From Datura wrightii (Eukaryota > Streptophyta > Magnoliopsida > Solanales > Solanaceae), in NCBI GenBank assembly GCA_035772735.1, contig JASDFA010000007.1, positions 146,815,001 to 146,879,000 of the forward strand: DNA of 64,000 nucleotides, given 5' to 3'. A program made the position numbers and the translations under genes. Each line of letters begins with the position of its first letter. Positions within the stretch are counted from its first letter, which is position 1. This document shows positions 24,060 through 34,945 of the stretch, piece after piece. The notes beneath the pieces were generated by a model, which saw only the letters and a list, made by a program, of their open reading frames with translations, did no database searches and had not been told where the DNA came from.

Positions 24060-24200
24060 AACTCTAACAGTACTCTCTTCGAGAGTTACAAACTTACAAA
24101 TGCAACAGCAACAACGTCATGATAAGTGGATATACTAGTATACTACTCTAACAGCACTCTTTTGGAGAGTTACAAACTTACAAATGCAACAGTTTTGTCA
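24060..24200. repeat. Tandem duplication in the 3' UTR of subtilase 1
   Basis: GAGAGTTACAAACTTACAAA with the preceding AACAG(T/C)ACTCT occurs at about 24067-24105 and again at about 24148-24190, roughly 85 bases apart. The other gene copies have it once. Confidence 0.8.
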
Positions 24201-24201
24201 A

Positions 24202-26514
24202 CTACAGCATTTCAGTCCATGCATCAATCTCTGGAGCTACTACTATAGGACTTCTTACTGTATGATGACCATTCTCTTCCACCCAAGTGATTGAACCAGA
24301 TTGTGCTTGGTCATCTGCAATGCCTTTGTAACGTATGGTCAGAGTGTAGTCCTGCTTTTGATTTTTCGTCTCAAACACCAAGGTCTGTGGAGAGATAGAA
24401 ATTGTTGAGTTTTTTGGTGCCATCACTTTTGCTATATACTTAGCTGCACCAGCACCAACATTTGTGACGGTCCTCCTGAATTTCTGCTCCAACCAAGTGT
24501 AGTTACCGTTTGGGCTAAAGAGAGCAATAAATGATGGATAATTGATATCATTGGATGGATTTGAGCAGTTGTGCTTAGCTGATGATCTAGCAATTGTTTT
24601 GAATTGTGTTTCTGTGAAATTCATGGAGCAGAGAAGGTTCACATAATCTTGTGGAGTGGCATCATATATCATCCCTGGATCAACTGCGCTGTTTGGATCA
24701 ACGAGTCCAGCTCCCATAGCTAATGATGTAGCAATAGCATCCCTGTTATCATCTGCGGTTTTGATGGGCTTTTTGGTATTGTCCAAAGGATTGGCAGTGG
24801 TTATCATGGCAGATCGAATAGCCGAAGGACTCCAATCAGGATGTGCTCCTTTTAGCATTGCAGCGATTCCAGCAATGTGAGGAGCAGCCATGGAAGTACC
24901 TGATTCAAGACGGTAATCACTATCCAAAAATGTGTTGACACCAATAACTGCAGCTGAAGCGTTTGATGGCCAAGCTGCTAAAATTAACACTCCTGGTGCC
25001 ACACTATCTGGCTTTGCAACACGCAGATAGCTTCGTGAGGGGCCTCTCGAGGAAAATGCAGAAACTAGTGGAGCAGGCTTAACATCAATATGTGTTTCCT
25101 GGAAGCTGATGCTGGCTTTAGGTCTAACACTTTTTGTTGCATAGTCTATCGCTTGTTTTCCTTCCTTGGTGCTAATCACAACTCCAGGATTTGGAAAAAA
25201 ATTGGATGACAATACATCTGGATCATCAGAAATATAGATGGCTCCTCCAAATTTTGACTCCGAGATAGCCGCCATTTGTTCCTCTACTTCTACTGCATTG
25301 CTATAACAAATCATAATGCTACGTCCAGCATTAGGGACTTGGGATAATACATCAGATGAATCACAAGGAGATATACTTTCGTTGTAAAGCACTGGCAGAT
25401 CCTTGATGATGGTTTTCACTGGAAACAAGCTAAATCCGGTAATCTTTACGCCATTCCCAAGAGTTAAAGTCCCTGAGAATGATCGATCAGTATTGCATGA
25501 TCCAACAGTAAAGATCCAAGGGACTCCATTATTTAAAGTTCCCATTTCAGGGCCACTATTTCCTGCTGAAGCAGAGACTAAGACACCCTTCATCATGGCA
25601 CCAAAAGAAGCTATCGCAATAGAATCTTGATACAATGGAATTCTAACCCACCCATAAGAAATGGTCAGTATGTCAACACCATCTGCAACAGCTTGATCCA
25701 TAGCAGCAATTAAATCAGAAGTAAAGGTTCCTTCTTCAAAGCTAAACTTATACACAGCTATCCTAGCTCGTGGTGCCATACCTCTTGCTGTTCCAGCAGC
25801 ATATCCAAAATATGAAGCTCCTTTAGCAAAATTACCAGCAGCAATGGAGGCAACATGTGTGCCATGGCCTCTAGTATCCCTTGCAGAATTCATGGAAATA
25901 TTCACAGTAGGATCATCAGCCAAAATCCCCTTATTGAAATAATTAGCTCCAATGAGTTTCCTGTTGCACAATGAAGAATTAAAATCTGTTCCTGGCTTGC
26001 AAATTCCCTTCCACCTTTTTGGAATTTCAGGCAATCCATCATCGTTGAAACTGGCAGATTCTGGCCAGATACCAGAGTCAAGTACACCAATGATTACATC
26101 TTGACCAAAACCAGATACCGGCCATAGCCCAGAAGCAGGATTGAGCTTAAGAAACTCGGAGGTGTGAGTTGTGTGAGCTTCAACAGTCCTATCTTTATAA
26201 GCTGAAAGGAAACCTGCTGAATTCTCGAGGCATTTGAGCTCATCTTTAGACAAAACAGCACTGAATCCATGGATGACATTGTCATAAGAATATAGAAGTT
26301 TTGGAGCTGAATGGTGATCATTTTCTGAAGTGGGAGCTTCAATCTTGGTGGTATCAATAATGGAGGAATGCCAGTTTTGGTGACTAGCAAAGATTTTAGG
26401 CATAAAAGACTTGTCCAAGTGGACAATGTAAGTAGACCTCTGTGCTGAGGTTCCTAATAATAAACAAGGACCAAAAAGAAACCAGGAAAACAGAAGAAAA
26501 GGTAATCCTATCAT
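24202..26514 (-). CDS. Subtilisin-like serine protease, SBT3/SBT1.9-like (copy 1, intact)
   Basis: A secreted S8 endoprotease of the plant subtilase family, 770 residues, intronless as usual for the SBT1 group. A signal peptide covers residues 1-24 (hydrophobic FLLFSWFLF). The I9 inhibitor propeptide runs from TYIVHLDKS (28-36) to about 114, with the expected cleavage just before TTHTSEFL. The S8 domain starts near 140. The catalytic set is complete: D146 (IGVLDSGIW), H217 (RGHGTHVAS), oxyanion N319 (SASAGNSGP) and S541 (SGTSMAAPH). A PA insert lies at about 370-465 and an Fn3-like C-terminal domain at about 665-765. Several N-x-S/T sites fit extracellular export. It closely resembles tomato SBT3, a Ca-independent apoplastic protease linked to wound and defence responses, but the substrate is unknown. 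It ends earlier than copy 2 because a CAG codon became TAG. Confidence 0.95.
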   Translation of the reverse strand: MIGLPFLLFSWFLFGPCLLLGTSAQRSTYIVHLDKSFMPKIFASHQNWHSSIIDTTKIEAPTSENDHHSAPKLLYSYDNVIHGFSAVLSKDELKCLENSAGFLSAYKDRTVEAHTTHTSEFLKLNPASGLWPVSGFGQDVIIGVLDSGIWPESASFNDDGLPEIPKRWKGICKPGTDFNSSLCNRKLIGANYFNKGILADDPTVNISMNSARDTRGHGTHVASIAAGNFAKGASYFGYAAGTARGMAPRARIAVYKFSFEEGTFTSDLIAAMDQAVADGVDILTISYGWVRIPLYQDSIAIASFGAMMKGVLVSASAGNSGPEMGTLNNGVPWIFTVGSCNTDRSFSGTLTLGNGVKITGFSLFPVKTIIKDLPVLYNESISPCDSSDVLSQVPNAGRSIMICYSNAVEVEEQMAAISESKFGGAIYISDDPDVLSSNFFPNPGVVISTKEGKQAIDYATKSVRPKASISFQETHIDVKPAPLVSAFSSRGPSRSYLRVAKPDSVAPGVLILAAWPSNASAAVIGVNTFLDSDYRLESGTSMAAPHIAGIAAMLKGAHPDWSPSAIRSAMITTANPLDNTKKPIKTADDNRDAIATSLAMGAGLVDPNSAVDPGMIYDATPQDYVNLLCSMNFTETQFKTIARSSAKHNCSNPSNDINYPSFIALFSPNGNYTWLEQKFRRTVTNVGAGAAKYIAKVMAPKNSTISISPQTLVFETKNQKQDYTLTIRYKGIADDQAQSGSITWVEENGHHTVRSPIVVAPEIDAWTEML

Positions 26515-27902
26515 AGTTTTTTCTCTGCACTTTGTGTTCTTCTACTATAACAGAGCCGCCTTTAAATATACACCTTAAGAAACAGCCATCGTTGGCTAGT
26601 TTTGTGAAGTAGATAATGCAATTTGACCAATTGGTTAGCTGTCATTTTCTAAGACTTGGTTTCTTTGAAAGAGAACAATCGGTAGGTAGGTTCAACCAGT
26701 TGGACCTGCAGAGACTTTTGCTAGTCTAAATTAAAGTTGTGTGCTTACTGGGTACACACCACACTAGAAGAATTTTAAACAATATTTTTAAGTGATCAAT
26801 TGAGGTGGGAATATATATTAATTTACAATAATGGTTAAGTAACTAACTGTATATAAAAGACATATATTATATACTTGTGTTTTAATGAATGCACCGGATA
26901 AATTTTTTCGCGTAAATGCTATAAGTTTTCTGTAGTATATCTCCTTTTTTTTTAAAATTCAGTAGTATTATATTGTCAGGATTTTTGAGGTAGAACACAC
27001 CAACTTGAAAATCTTTTGCAAGTAAAATTTTTTTATGGGCATTATTGGTATGTCCCATATTGAAAAATGACCCTACCATATTGTTATTGATTGGTATGTG
27101 TCCAATATTAGAAAATGACCCTACCATATTCTGATTGATTGGGAGGTTCATACTTTTCTAATTGTATACACACACAGAGTGATTCTCTTTTCCTGTGGAT
27201 CTATATACAAAGTTATGTAGGTGCATGTGTACTATTTTTATACTCTCGTTATATTAATGAATTGCTCATATGTAGTTTAGTTGATCAAACTACGTTAAGT
27301 TATTGTCTCATTTGGTACATTTTCTTTTGTTATTTCATCTATTGTCATTCAAAGTTTGTATCGTTAGCTTCTGCATGACATCTGGTTATTTCAATCCTAC
27401 TGTATGAATGTTGCTACTGATTAATGACGCCTATTGCTAATCTTGATGACTGGTGAAGCTCTCCCATTAATCTTTTCTGATGCAAACTGAAGAAAACTTC
27501 TGCACTATTGTCATTCTTCTCACCTCATGCAATATATTTGCTTGGTAACTTCATACTCAAAGATATATGTTGCTATGTTTCCAGTTACTACAACTCAATT
27601 CTCATCAAGTTGACAAACTTATAGATGTCTGATTTCCCTAGTGTATTCCCTCTATTTTTATTTGTGTTAATTTTAGTTTGGAAATCATACAATTTTTCTT
27701 TTATTTGAAGTCGAAAAGATAAAAGGAGGTGAGGAATTGTAATACATGTATGCATAGTTCTATGTTGAAGAACACAAAGTCAAGCTTTATCGATAATCCA
27801 AGAAAAAAACATTATTCAACAATTACTTGAAACATACATTTATTCATACAATAGACTCTTCCCGAGTGCTTCGAGCTACTTTAACAGTACTCTTTTGGAG
27901 AG
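26515..27902. other. Spacer between subtilase copies 1 and 2
   Basis: It contains the copy 1 promoter, then sequence homologous to the spacer between copies 3 and 4. A 57-base tandem repeat around 27046-27142 (CCCATATTG/CCAATATTA with AAAATGACCCTACCATATT) also appears in diverged form near 49960-50030 and 53820-53900. The 3' flank of copy 2 follows. No separate gene is supported. Confidence 0.7.
26561..26570 (-). promoter_or_regulatory. TATA box of subtilase copy 1
   Basis: The minus strand reads TATATTTAAA about 50 bases before the ATG, at the expected distance for a short 5' UTR. The same region in copy 3 reads as a weaker CATATA-type box and in copy 4 as TTTTAATA. Copy 2 lacks it. Confidence 0.65.
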
Positions 27903-30254
27903 TTACAAACTTACAAATGCAACAGTTTTGTCAACTGCAGCATTTAAGGTCACAGCGTCAAAATTTCGAGCTACTACTATAGGACTTCTTACAGTATGAT
28001 GGCCGTTCTCTTCAACCCAAGTGATTGAACCAGATTGTGCTTGGTCTTCCGCATTGCCTTTGTAACGTATGGTCAGAGTGTAGTCCTGCTTCTGATTTTT
28101 TTTCTCAAACACCAAAGTCTGCGGAGAGATAGAAATTGTCGAGTTTTTTGGTGCTATCACTTTTGCTTTATACTTAGCTGCACCAGGTCCAACATTTGTG
28201 ACTGTCCTCCTGAATTTCTGCTCCAACCAAGTGGAGTCACCGTTCGGGCCAAAGAGAGCAATAAATGATGGGTAATTGATATCATCCGACGGATTTGAAC
28301 AGTTGTACTTAGCTGATGATCTAGCAATTGTTTTGAATTGCTTTTCTGTGAGATTCATGGAGCAGAGAAGATTCACATAGTCTTGTGGAGTGGCATCATA
28401 TATCAGGCCTGGATCAACTGCGCGGTTTGGATCAACGAGTCCGGCTCCCATGTCTAATGATGTAGCGTCCCCGTTTCCCTCTGCGGTTTTGATAGGTTTT
28501 TCAGTGTTATCCAAAGGGTTGGCAGTGGTCATCATGGCAGATCGAATAGCTGAAGGACTCCAATCAGGATGCACTCCTTTTAGCATTGCCGCAATTCCTG
28601 CAATGTGAGGAGTGGCCATGGAAGTGCCTGAAAGAAGATTGTAATCACTATCCAAAAATGTATCGACTCCAATAGTTGCAGCTGGAAGATTCGATGGCCA
28701 AGCTGCTAGAATTAACTCTCCTGGTGCCATAATATCCGGCTTTGCGACTTGCAGATAACTTGGAGAGGGGCCTCTCGAGGAAAATGTAGAGACAACTGGA
28801 GCAGGCTTTACATCAATATGTGTCTCCTGGAAAAGACTGATGCTGGCTTTTGGTTTAACACTTTTGTCGGCATAGTCTATCACTTTTCTCCATTCCTTGT
28901 TGCTAATTATAACTCCAGGGGTCGGAAAAAAATTGTAAGTCAATACATCTGGATCCGTATAACCATAGATTGCGCCTCCAAATTTTGACTTTGAGATAGC
29001 TGACATTTGTTGAGAGATTGATAAGCTAATTTGTAAAGTGCTAGCACAAATCATGATGCTACGAGAAGCATTAGGGACTTTAGCTAATTCATCAGATGAA
29101 TCACAACTAGATAAGCTTTCATTGTGAATCAAAGCAAAATCTTTGATGGTGGTTCCCACTGGAAACAAGCTAAATCCAGTAATCTTTAAGCCATTCCCAA
29201 GAGTCAAAGTCCCAGAAAATGATCGGTCAATTATGCCTGATGCCACAGTAAAGATCCACGGGACTCCATTGGTTAAAAATCCCGTTGCAGGACCATAATT
29301 TGCAGCTGAAGCAGAGACTAAGATACCCTTCATCATGGCACTAAAAGAAGCTATTGCAATAGAATCTTCATACAATGGAATACTAACCCACCCATAAGAA
29401 ATTGTTAGTATGTCAACACCATCTGCAACAGCTTGGTCCATAGCAGCAATTAAATCAGAAGTGAAGGTCCCTTCATCAAAGCTGAACTTATACACAGCTA
29501 TCCTAGCTCGTGGTGCCATACCACTTGCTGTTCCAGGAGCATATCCGAAATATGAAACTCCTTCAACAAAACTACCAGCAGCAATGGAAGCAACATGAGT
29601 GCCATGCCCATTTGTGTCCCTGGCAGAATTCATTGAAATATTCACTGTAGGATCATCAGCCAAAATCCCTTTATTGAAATAATTCGCCCCAATGAGTTTC
29701 CTGTTGCACAATGAAGAATTGAACTGCGTTCCTGGCTTGCAAATTCCCTTCCACCTTTTGGGAATTTCAGATAATCCATCATCTTTGAAACTGGCAGATT
29801 CTGGCCAGATACCAGAGTCAAGTACGCCAATGATAACATCTTGACCAAAACCAGAAACTGGCCATAGTCCAGAAACAGGATTGAGCTTAAGAAACTCAGA
29901 AGTATGTGTAGTGTGAGCTTCAACAGGCCTGTCTTTATAAGCTGAAAGGAATTCTGGTAACATCTTGAGAGCTTCAAATTCATCTTTGGACAAAACAGCA
30001 CTGAAGCCATGAAGGACATTGTCATAAGAATAAAGAAGCTTTGGAACTGGATGGTGGCCGTTTTGTATCGTGGGAACCTCAATCTTGATGGTATCAATAA
30101 TGGAAGAATGCCAGTTGTGATGACTAGCAAAGATTTTAGGCATAAAAGACTTGTCCAAATGGACAATGTAAGTAGACCTCTCTGCTGAGGTTCCTAAAGG
30201 CAATGAAAGACACAAAAGAAACCAAGAAAACATGAGAGGAGGTACTGTCTTCAT
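27903..30254 (-). CDS. Subtilisin-like serine protease, SBT3/SBT1.9-like (copy 2, intact ORF)
   Basis: A 783-residue intronless paralogue with the same domain order as copy 1: signal peptide 1-24 (GTSAERS after a leucine-rich core), I9 propeptide to about 114, S8 domain, PA insert and Fn3-like domain. Catalytic residues are D146, H217, N319 and S545. Next to the oxyanion Asn the usual G-N-S is A-N-Y, so the residues on both sides of N319 are changed. The C terminus extends 20 residues beyond the region conserved with copy 1 (DKTVAFVSL). The PA region contains a short insertion (QISLSISQQ) relative to copy 1. The ORF is undamaged, but the upstream region has lost the stretch that holds the TATA box in its paralogues, so expression may be low or changed. 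Confidence 0.9.
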   Translation of the reverse strand: MKTVPPLMFSWFLLCLSLPLGTSAERSTYIVHLDKSFMPKIFASHHNWHSSIIDTIKIEVPTIQNGHHPVPKLLYSYDNVLHGFSAVLSKDEFEALKMLPEFLSAYKDRPVEAHTTHTSEFLKLNPVSGLWPVSGFGQDVIIGVLDSGIWPESASFKDDGLSEIPKRWKGICKPGTQFNSSLCNRKLIGANYFNKGILADDPTVNISMNSARDTNGHGTHVASIAAGSFVEGVSYFGYAPGTASGMAPRARIAVYKFSFDEGTFTSDLIAAMDQAVADGVDILTISYGWVSIPLYEDSIAIASFSAMMKGILVSASAANYGPATGFLTNGVPWIFTVASGIIDRSFSGTLTLGNGLKITGFSLFPVGTTIKDFALIHNESLSSCDSSDELAKVPNASRSIMICASTLQISLSISQQMSAISKSKFGGAIYGYTDPDVLTYNFFPTPGVIISNKEWRKVIDYADKSVKPKASISLFQETHIDVKPAPVVSTFSSRGPSPSYLQVAKPDIMAPGELILAAWPSNLPAATIGVDTFLDSDYNLLSGTSMATPHIAGIAAMLKGVHPDWSPSAIRSAMMTTANPLDNTEKPIKTAEGNGDATSLDMGAGLVDPNRAVDPGLIYDATPQDYVNLLCSMNLTEKQFKTIARSSAKYNCSNPSDDINYPSFIALFGPNGDSTWLEQKFRRTVTNVGPGAAKYKAKVIAPKNSTISISPQTLVFEKKNQKQDYTLTIRYKGNAEDQAQSGSITWVEENGHHTVRSPIVVARNFDAVTLNAAVDKTVAFVSL

Positions 30255-31159
30255 AATTCTATCTCTTTACTTCTGTTTTCCTGCACACTCTAAGAAACAG
30301 CCATGGTGGGTTATTTTTAAATTTTCTAGGGATAGTCACTCTATTGTTACCTAAATGCACTAAAATCACTAAAATTTATTTTGTAACGAAAAAGACACCC
30401 AACTTCTCTGCCTAGCATTGCAAATATCCATTGAACAAAGTTTTTGTAAGCAAAGAGGTCACCTAACTTTGTATTAGTTTAATAGATTTAAAGTTATGCC
30501 CACTGTTCTCATGTTACCTTAGTTTCCTCTCAATGGCTTTCTATGATACTTTGACAAATTTGAGTAATTATTTTTGTTACAAAAAATAGTTTGATGACTT
30601 TTTGTTACACTTGAGTAAAAGTAGTTAAGTAACTTTTGCACTATAAAATCAAATGTGAGTAATCATCCATGAAATAAATGTGTGTTGATAATGCTACTAG
30701 AGCAGTTGGTAAGCTGTCATTTTCTAAGAATGATTTCTTTGAAAAGGAACAAAATGTTTCAGTCAGTGGACCTGTGGCCACTATTGTTAGTGAATATTAA
30801 ACTGGTGTGCTTCAATACGGACTACACTAAACCGTTATATTTTAAATGACAAGTTGAAGTTAGCATACATATTTATGAACAATTATTAAATAACATACCT
30901 TATATATAAAAGAAATATATTGTATACTTGTATTTTTTTATGCATACACTGGATACATGTAATTTTTCCCCATAAACCTTGTTTATAAGATTTCTTTAGT
31001 GTCTCCTTTTTGTGAGTTATACTATATTGTCAGGATTTTGATGTTAAACAAACATCAACTTGCAGAAGATTCCATAAATCTTCTCATCATTCTCTTTTTG
31101 TGCTTGAAATGTGATTCACATGATTTTCATTGGAACTTTGGCTCAATGTTGGACTAGTA
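30255..31159. other. 5' flank of subtilase copy 2
   Basis: Promoter-side spacer. The part near 31060-31120 (GATTCCATAAATCTT, CATCA, TTGAAATGTGA) matches the region upstream of copy 4 near 53735-53790. About 550 bases around 30320-30660 have no match elsewhere in the array and probably represent an insertion or a loss in copy 4. No gene is seen. Confidence 0.6.
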
Positions 31160-32167
31160 TGTATTGACACATACAACTTAGAGTAGTATTAGGATTGGTT
31201 TAGGACTCATATTGTGTAGTGTGACTGTATTTCTATCTCTGCTTTTAGTATTCAGTTAGGTTACTTCAATAGTAGTTGGTTAGGAGTCTATCTTGTTTCT
31301 TGTAACTCCATTTAAAGAGCTTATGTCGTCATTAATACCTATCAAAGTAATCGATGGTCAAAACTTCACTATCTGAGAAGCACAAATTTTCATGCTTATG
31401 TACGGCTACAACCTTTTCGGCCATCTCGATGGGACAACTCCGACTCCCGGTCGCACTATTGCCCTTAGCACCAGCATATCTCCAAATTCGCGTTCCTTAT
31501 ATGGTTCCGCCAAGATGAAATCATACAGAATATCCTTATGGTTTCTGTTCCCTCTATTGCCTGTACAGTTGCTATAGCCACCTTGTCCAAATCGTCTTGG
31601 GACACCCTGCACACTATGTATGCAAACAGATCACAAACCCGAGTATTCAACCTCCGTGATCAACTTGCCCGCGTAACTAATTACTCTCGCTCCATTACAG
31701 ACTACTTTCACACCATTCGGTCTCTCTCAGATGAGTTAGCAAGTGTTGGTGCTCATGTGTCTAATCTAGAGCTCATAGTCAAAATATGCACTGGTGTGTG
31801 TCCGAGTTTCGTGACTCTCCTGTAATCCGGTCAGGTGATATGCTGGTCTCCTATGAGCAATTGTTCAAAAAATTATTTGACTATGAACTCATCCTTCGTC
31901 ACGAAGATGCTAAAAAGCTGGCTAAACCTCCTTTTGATCGCAATCTATTCAAGTTAGGCTTAGTCGCCCATAGCGCAACTTGAGGGGGCATATTGGCACA
32001 TACAACTTAGAGTATTACTAGGATTGGTTTAGGACTCATATTGTGTAGTGTGATTATATTTCTATCTCTGCTTTTTTTATTCAATTAGAGTACTTCAGTA
32101 GTAATTTGTTAGGAGTCTATCTTATTTCTTGTAACTCTATTTAAAGAGTTTATGTCATCATTAATAA
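31160..32167 (+). mobile_element. Gag-only Ty1/copia element with two LTRs
   Basis: Two direct repeats of about 178 bases, 31160-31337 and 31990-32167, share CACATACAACTTAGAG, AGGATTGGTTTAGGACTCAT and GGAGTCTATCTT and differ by about 10%. A TTGAGGGGG polypurine tract (31979-31987) precedes the right LTR. A degenerate tRNA-Met-like primer site (CTATCAAAGTAA) follows the left LTR. The interior has a broken copia gag. It has a WDTLHTMYANRSQTRVF-like segment, RDQLARVTNYSRSITDYFH and SDELASVGAHVSN, then in another frame YEQLFKKLFDYELILRHED. There is no protease, integrase or RT. It is a deletion derivative that would need other elements to move. Confidence 0.8.
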
Positions 32168-32289
32168 ACTAAGCTTTTCATAGCTTCAATAAGCATTCAT
32201 ACCCTGGTCCTACTTTAGTTGTAAAATTAAACACACACATACAACGCCACCTTTCTTTGAGAGACACTTCTAATTTTACTAACTTTTAC

Positions 32290-32500
32290 CAAGTTTCAGT
32301 TGTGTTGCAATCTGGCAGAATGGTGCTGTTTTGGCATAATGATATCATAGAAGTCAAAACCACAGCAATAATAGCACAAGACGTCCATGTCATGATCGAG
32401 GTATTATCTAACCCTTAAAAATGGCTTTATTCTGCAATTTATGCTTGTATATTACATCTTAATAGAAATCAAGCAGCATTGTGTTGCCTAGAAAACAAGA
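32290..32500 (+). mobile_element. LINE (L1-type) endonuclease fragment
   Basis: A translated stretch reads GRMVLFWHNDIIEVK, then DVHVMIEVLSNP and, after one stop, KWLYSAIYAC. This resembles the GG-L-LLW...V.....H..V.....WL.SAIYASP region of plant L1 ORF2 endonuclease domains. It has lost both ends and has stops. It lies in the 3' spacer of subtilase copy 3. Confidence 0.55.
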
Positions 32501-32990
32501 ACATAAAACCTACTTTTGAAATATCCCAAATAGAAAAGATCACTTGCAGGTTACACAATAATTTGTTGTTGCCAAAGAAAAGCTTAAGCATTCAATCTCG
32601 ATATAACATGCTCTATAGAATTATCTTGCGACATATCATGCAACTGTATGAACGTTGCTACTGTTTAATGACCCCTATTGCTGATCTTGATGACTAGTGA
32701 AGCTCTCCTTTTAAAATCTGTTATTAGAAATGGAAAAGAAAATTCTGCTCTATAGTCATACTTATAAATTCATGTAAAATTGATGCCATGTTTCCAGTTA
32801 CCTCAACTCAACTCTGTTCAAATTGACAAACTTACAAATGTCTGATTTCCCTAGTGTATTCCCTTTTATTTTATTTGTGTTAGCTTCTGTTTAGAAATCA
32901 TACAACTCATTTTATAAAAGAAAGAGGAAATGGTGAAGACCTGTAATGGTTGTATCCACTGTTCAGAACGTCAAGATAGACGTTAATCTG

Positions 32991-33642
32991 TCAAAGTACT
33001 AAAATAGGACTTAATACTGTATGTTTTCCTCTCATCAACCAGTGTGACAGAGTCTTGATGGGTTCTTCAGTATTATCCAGAGGGTTTCTAGTGGTCACCA
33101 TCGCAGATTGAATAGCTGAAGGACTCCAATCAGGATGTACTGCTTTTACAATTGCAGCAATTCCAGCAAGGTGAGGGGTAGACATGGAAGTGCCCGATTC
33201 AAGATAGTAATCACTATCCAAAAATGTATTGAGACGAATAATTGAAGCTGAAACATTCAATGGACAGACTGCTAGAATTGACAGCCCTGGTGCCATAATA
33301 TCTGACTTTCCAACTCACAGATAGCTTAAAGAGGGGCCTCCCACAGAAAATGCAGAAACAACTGGAGCAGGCTTTACATCAATGTGTGTTTCCTGGAAAC
33401 TGATGTTGGCTTTTGGTTTAACACTTTTGTTGGCATGCTCTATCAACTTTTTCCATTCCTTGCTGCTAATTACAACTCTAGGGTTCGGAAAAAAATTGCC
33501 GGTCAATACATCTGGATCTTCATAAACATAAATTATGCCTCCAAATTTTGACTCTGAGATAGGCGCCATATGATCGGAGACCCATAAGTCTTCTTGTGCA
33601 GTGTTATACAAATCATGATGCTATGTACAGCTTTAGGGATTG
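32991..33642 (-). pseudogene. Subtilase copy 3, C-terminal piece
   Basis: Homologous to residues about 398-605 of copies 1 and 2, then joined to the last few codons. It holds part of the PA insert (ESKFGGIIYVYEDPDV), the THIDVKPAPVVSAF block, a stop in place of the codon after SLSYL, and the serine motif SGTSMSTPHLAG. After EEPIKT about 150 codons are deleted, and the frame resumes in HTVLSPIL, the usual HTVRSPIV. It ends at a junction with Ty3/gypsy sequence near 33643. The other half lies at 48079-48672. Confidence 0.9.
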
Positions 33643-34244
33643 TTGGTAGTAGCGGAGTTAGTGCTTGGGAGGAGAGTGAAAGGGTGGTGAACCCTAAGGA
33701 GAAAGCGAAGATGGCTCTCTTGGCAAATATCAAGGAGGTTAGGGAGGAGTTGGAGAGAGGCAACCATTAATCCTCCTCATGCATCGGGACTATCCTTTGC
33801 TTACTAATGAGCTAACCCCTTCTTTGCCTAGTTCTATTTCTTCTCTTTTGCATGATTACGATGATGTGTTTCCTTCGGAACTCCCTAAGGGATTGCGTCC
33901 CTTGAGTGGTATTGAACAATAAATTGAATTCATTGCGGGGTCATAATTGCCAAACAAACTAGTTATCGTTCTAATCTGACGGACACCAAAGAACTTCAAA
34001 AGCAAGTGGATGAACTTCTTGAAAAAGGGACGGTGAGGGAAAGCATGAGTCTGTGTGCGGTTTTGGTGATCTTGGTGCCAAAGAAAGATGGTACATAGAG
34101 GATATGTGTGGATTATCGTGCCGTCAACAAAATCTTGGTAAAGTATCGTTATCCCATTCCTAGTCTTGATGATGTTTAGATGAATTAAATGGTTCTTGAA
34201 TATTCTCCAAGATTGATCTTAGAAGCGGTTACCATCAAATCCGA

Positions 34245-34643
34245 ATGAAAATCGGGGATGAATGGAAAATGGCATTCAAGAGCGAATTTGGTCTATATAA
34301 ATGGTTGGTGATGCCCTTTGGTCTCACTAATGCTCCTAGTACTTTCATGCTCTTAATGAACCATGTGATAAAACCTTTTATTGGTAGATTTGTGGTTGTA
34401 TACTTTGATGATGTGTTGGTGAATAGCAAGACCATGGATGAACATGTTGATCATTTGAGATGTGTCTTTGATATGCTTAGACGTGAACAACTTTATGGTA
34501 ATGTTGCTAAATGCTCTTTTGGTGTTGATGAAGTTGTTTTCTTGGCATTTGTTGTGAGTTCAAGAGCTGTTGAGGTTGATGAATCCAAAATAAACGTTTT
34601 TGGAAATTGGCTAACTCTCACAACCGTTGGTGATTTTTCGTAG
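34245..34643 (+). pseudogene. Ty3/gypsy reverse transcriptase fragment
   Basis: A 132-codon open piece spans RT blocks 3-6: DEWKMAFKSEFGLYKWLVMP, FGLTNAPSTF, NHVIKPFIGRF, the active-site YFDD, DEHVDHLRCVFDML and VVFLAFVVSS. A frameshift just upstream (near 34180-34220) separates it from the DLRSGYHQIRM block. It is inactive because flanking domains are broken. Confidence 0.85.
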
Positions 34644-34945
34644 TTTCCATGGATTGGCTAGTTTCTATAGGCAGTTCTTTAAGGGTTTTAGTACCATAGC
34701 TGCTCCCTTGACCAAGGTGATCCGAAAGATGTACCTTTTATATGGGGCAAGGAGAAAACAAGGTCCTCTGAGACCTTGAAACAAATGCTTAACTTCACAC
34801 TATTGTTGCAATTTCCCGATTTTGATAAGACTTTTAAAATTGAATGTAATTCTAGTAAAGTGGGCATTGATGCTGTGTTGATGCAAGACTTGAAATTCAT
34901 TGTTTATTTTAACGAGAAGTTCATAGGTGCGACCTTGAATTATTC

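Noticed and set aside
27139..27378. 79-codon hydrophobic ORF also present at 50016-50240
   Set aside because: Its conservation is explained by recent spacer duplication. The composition and context do not suggest a gene.
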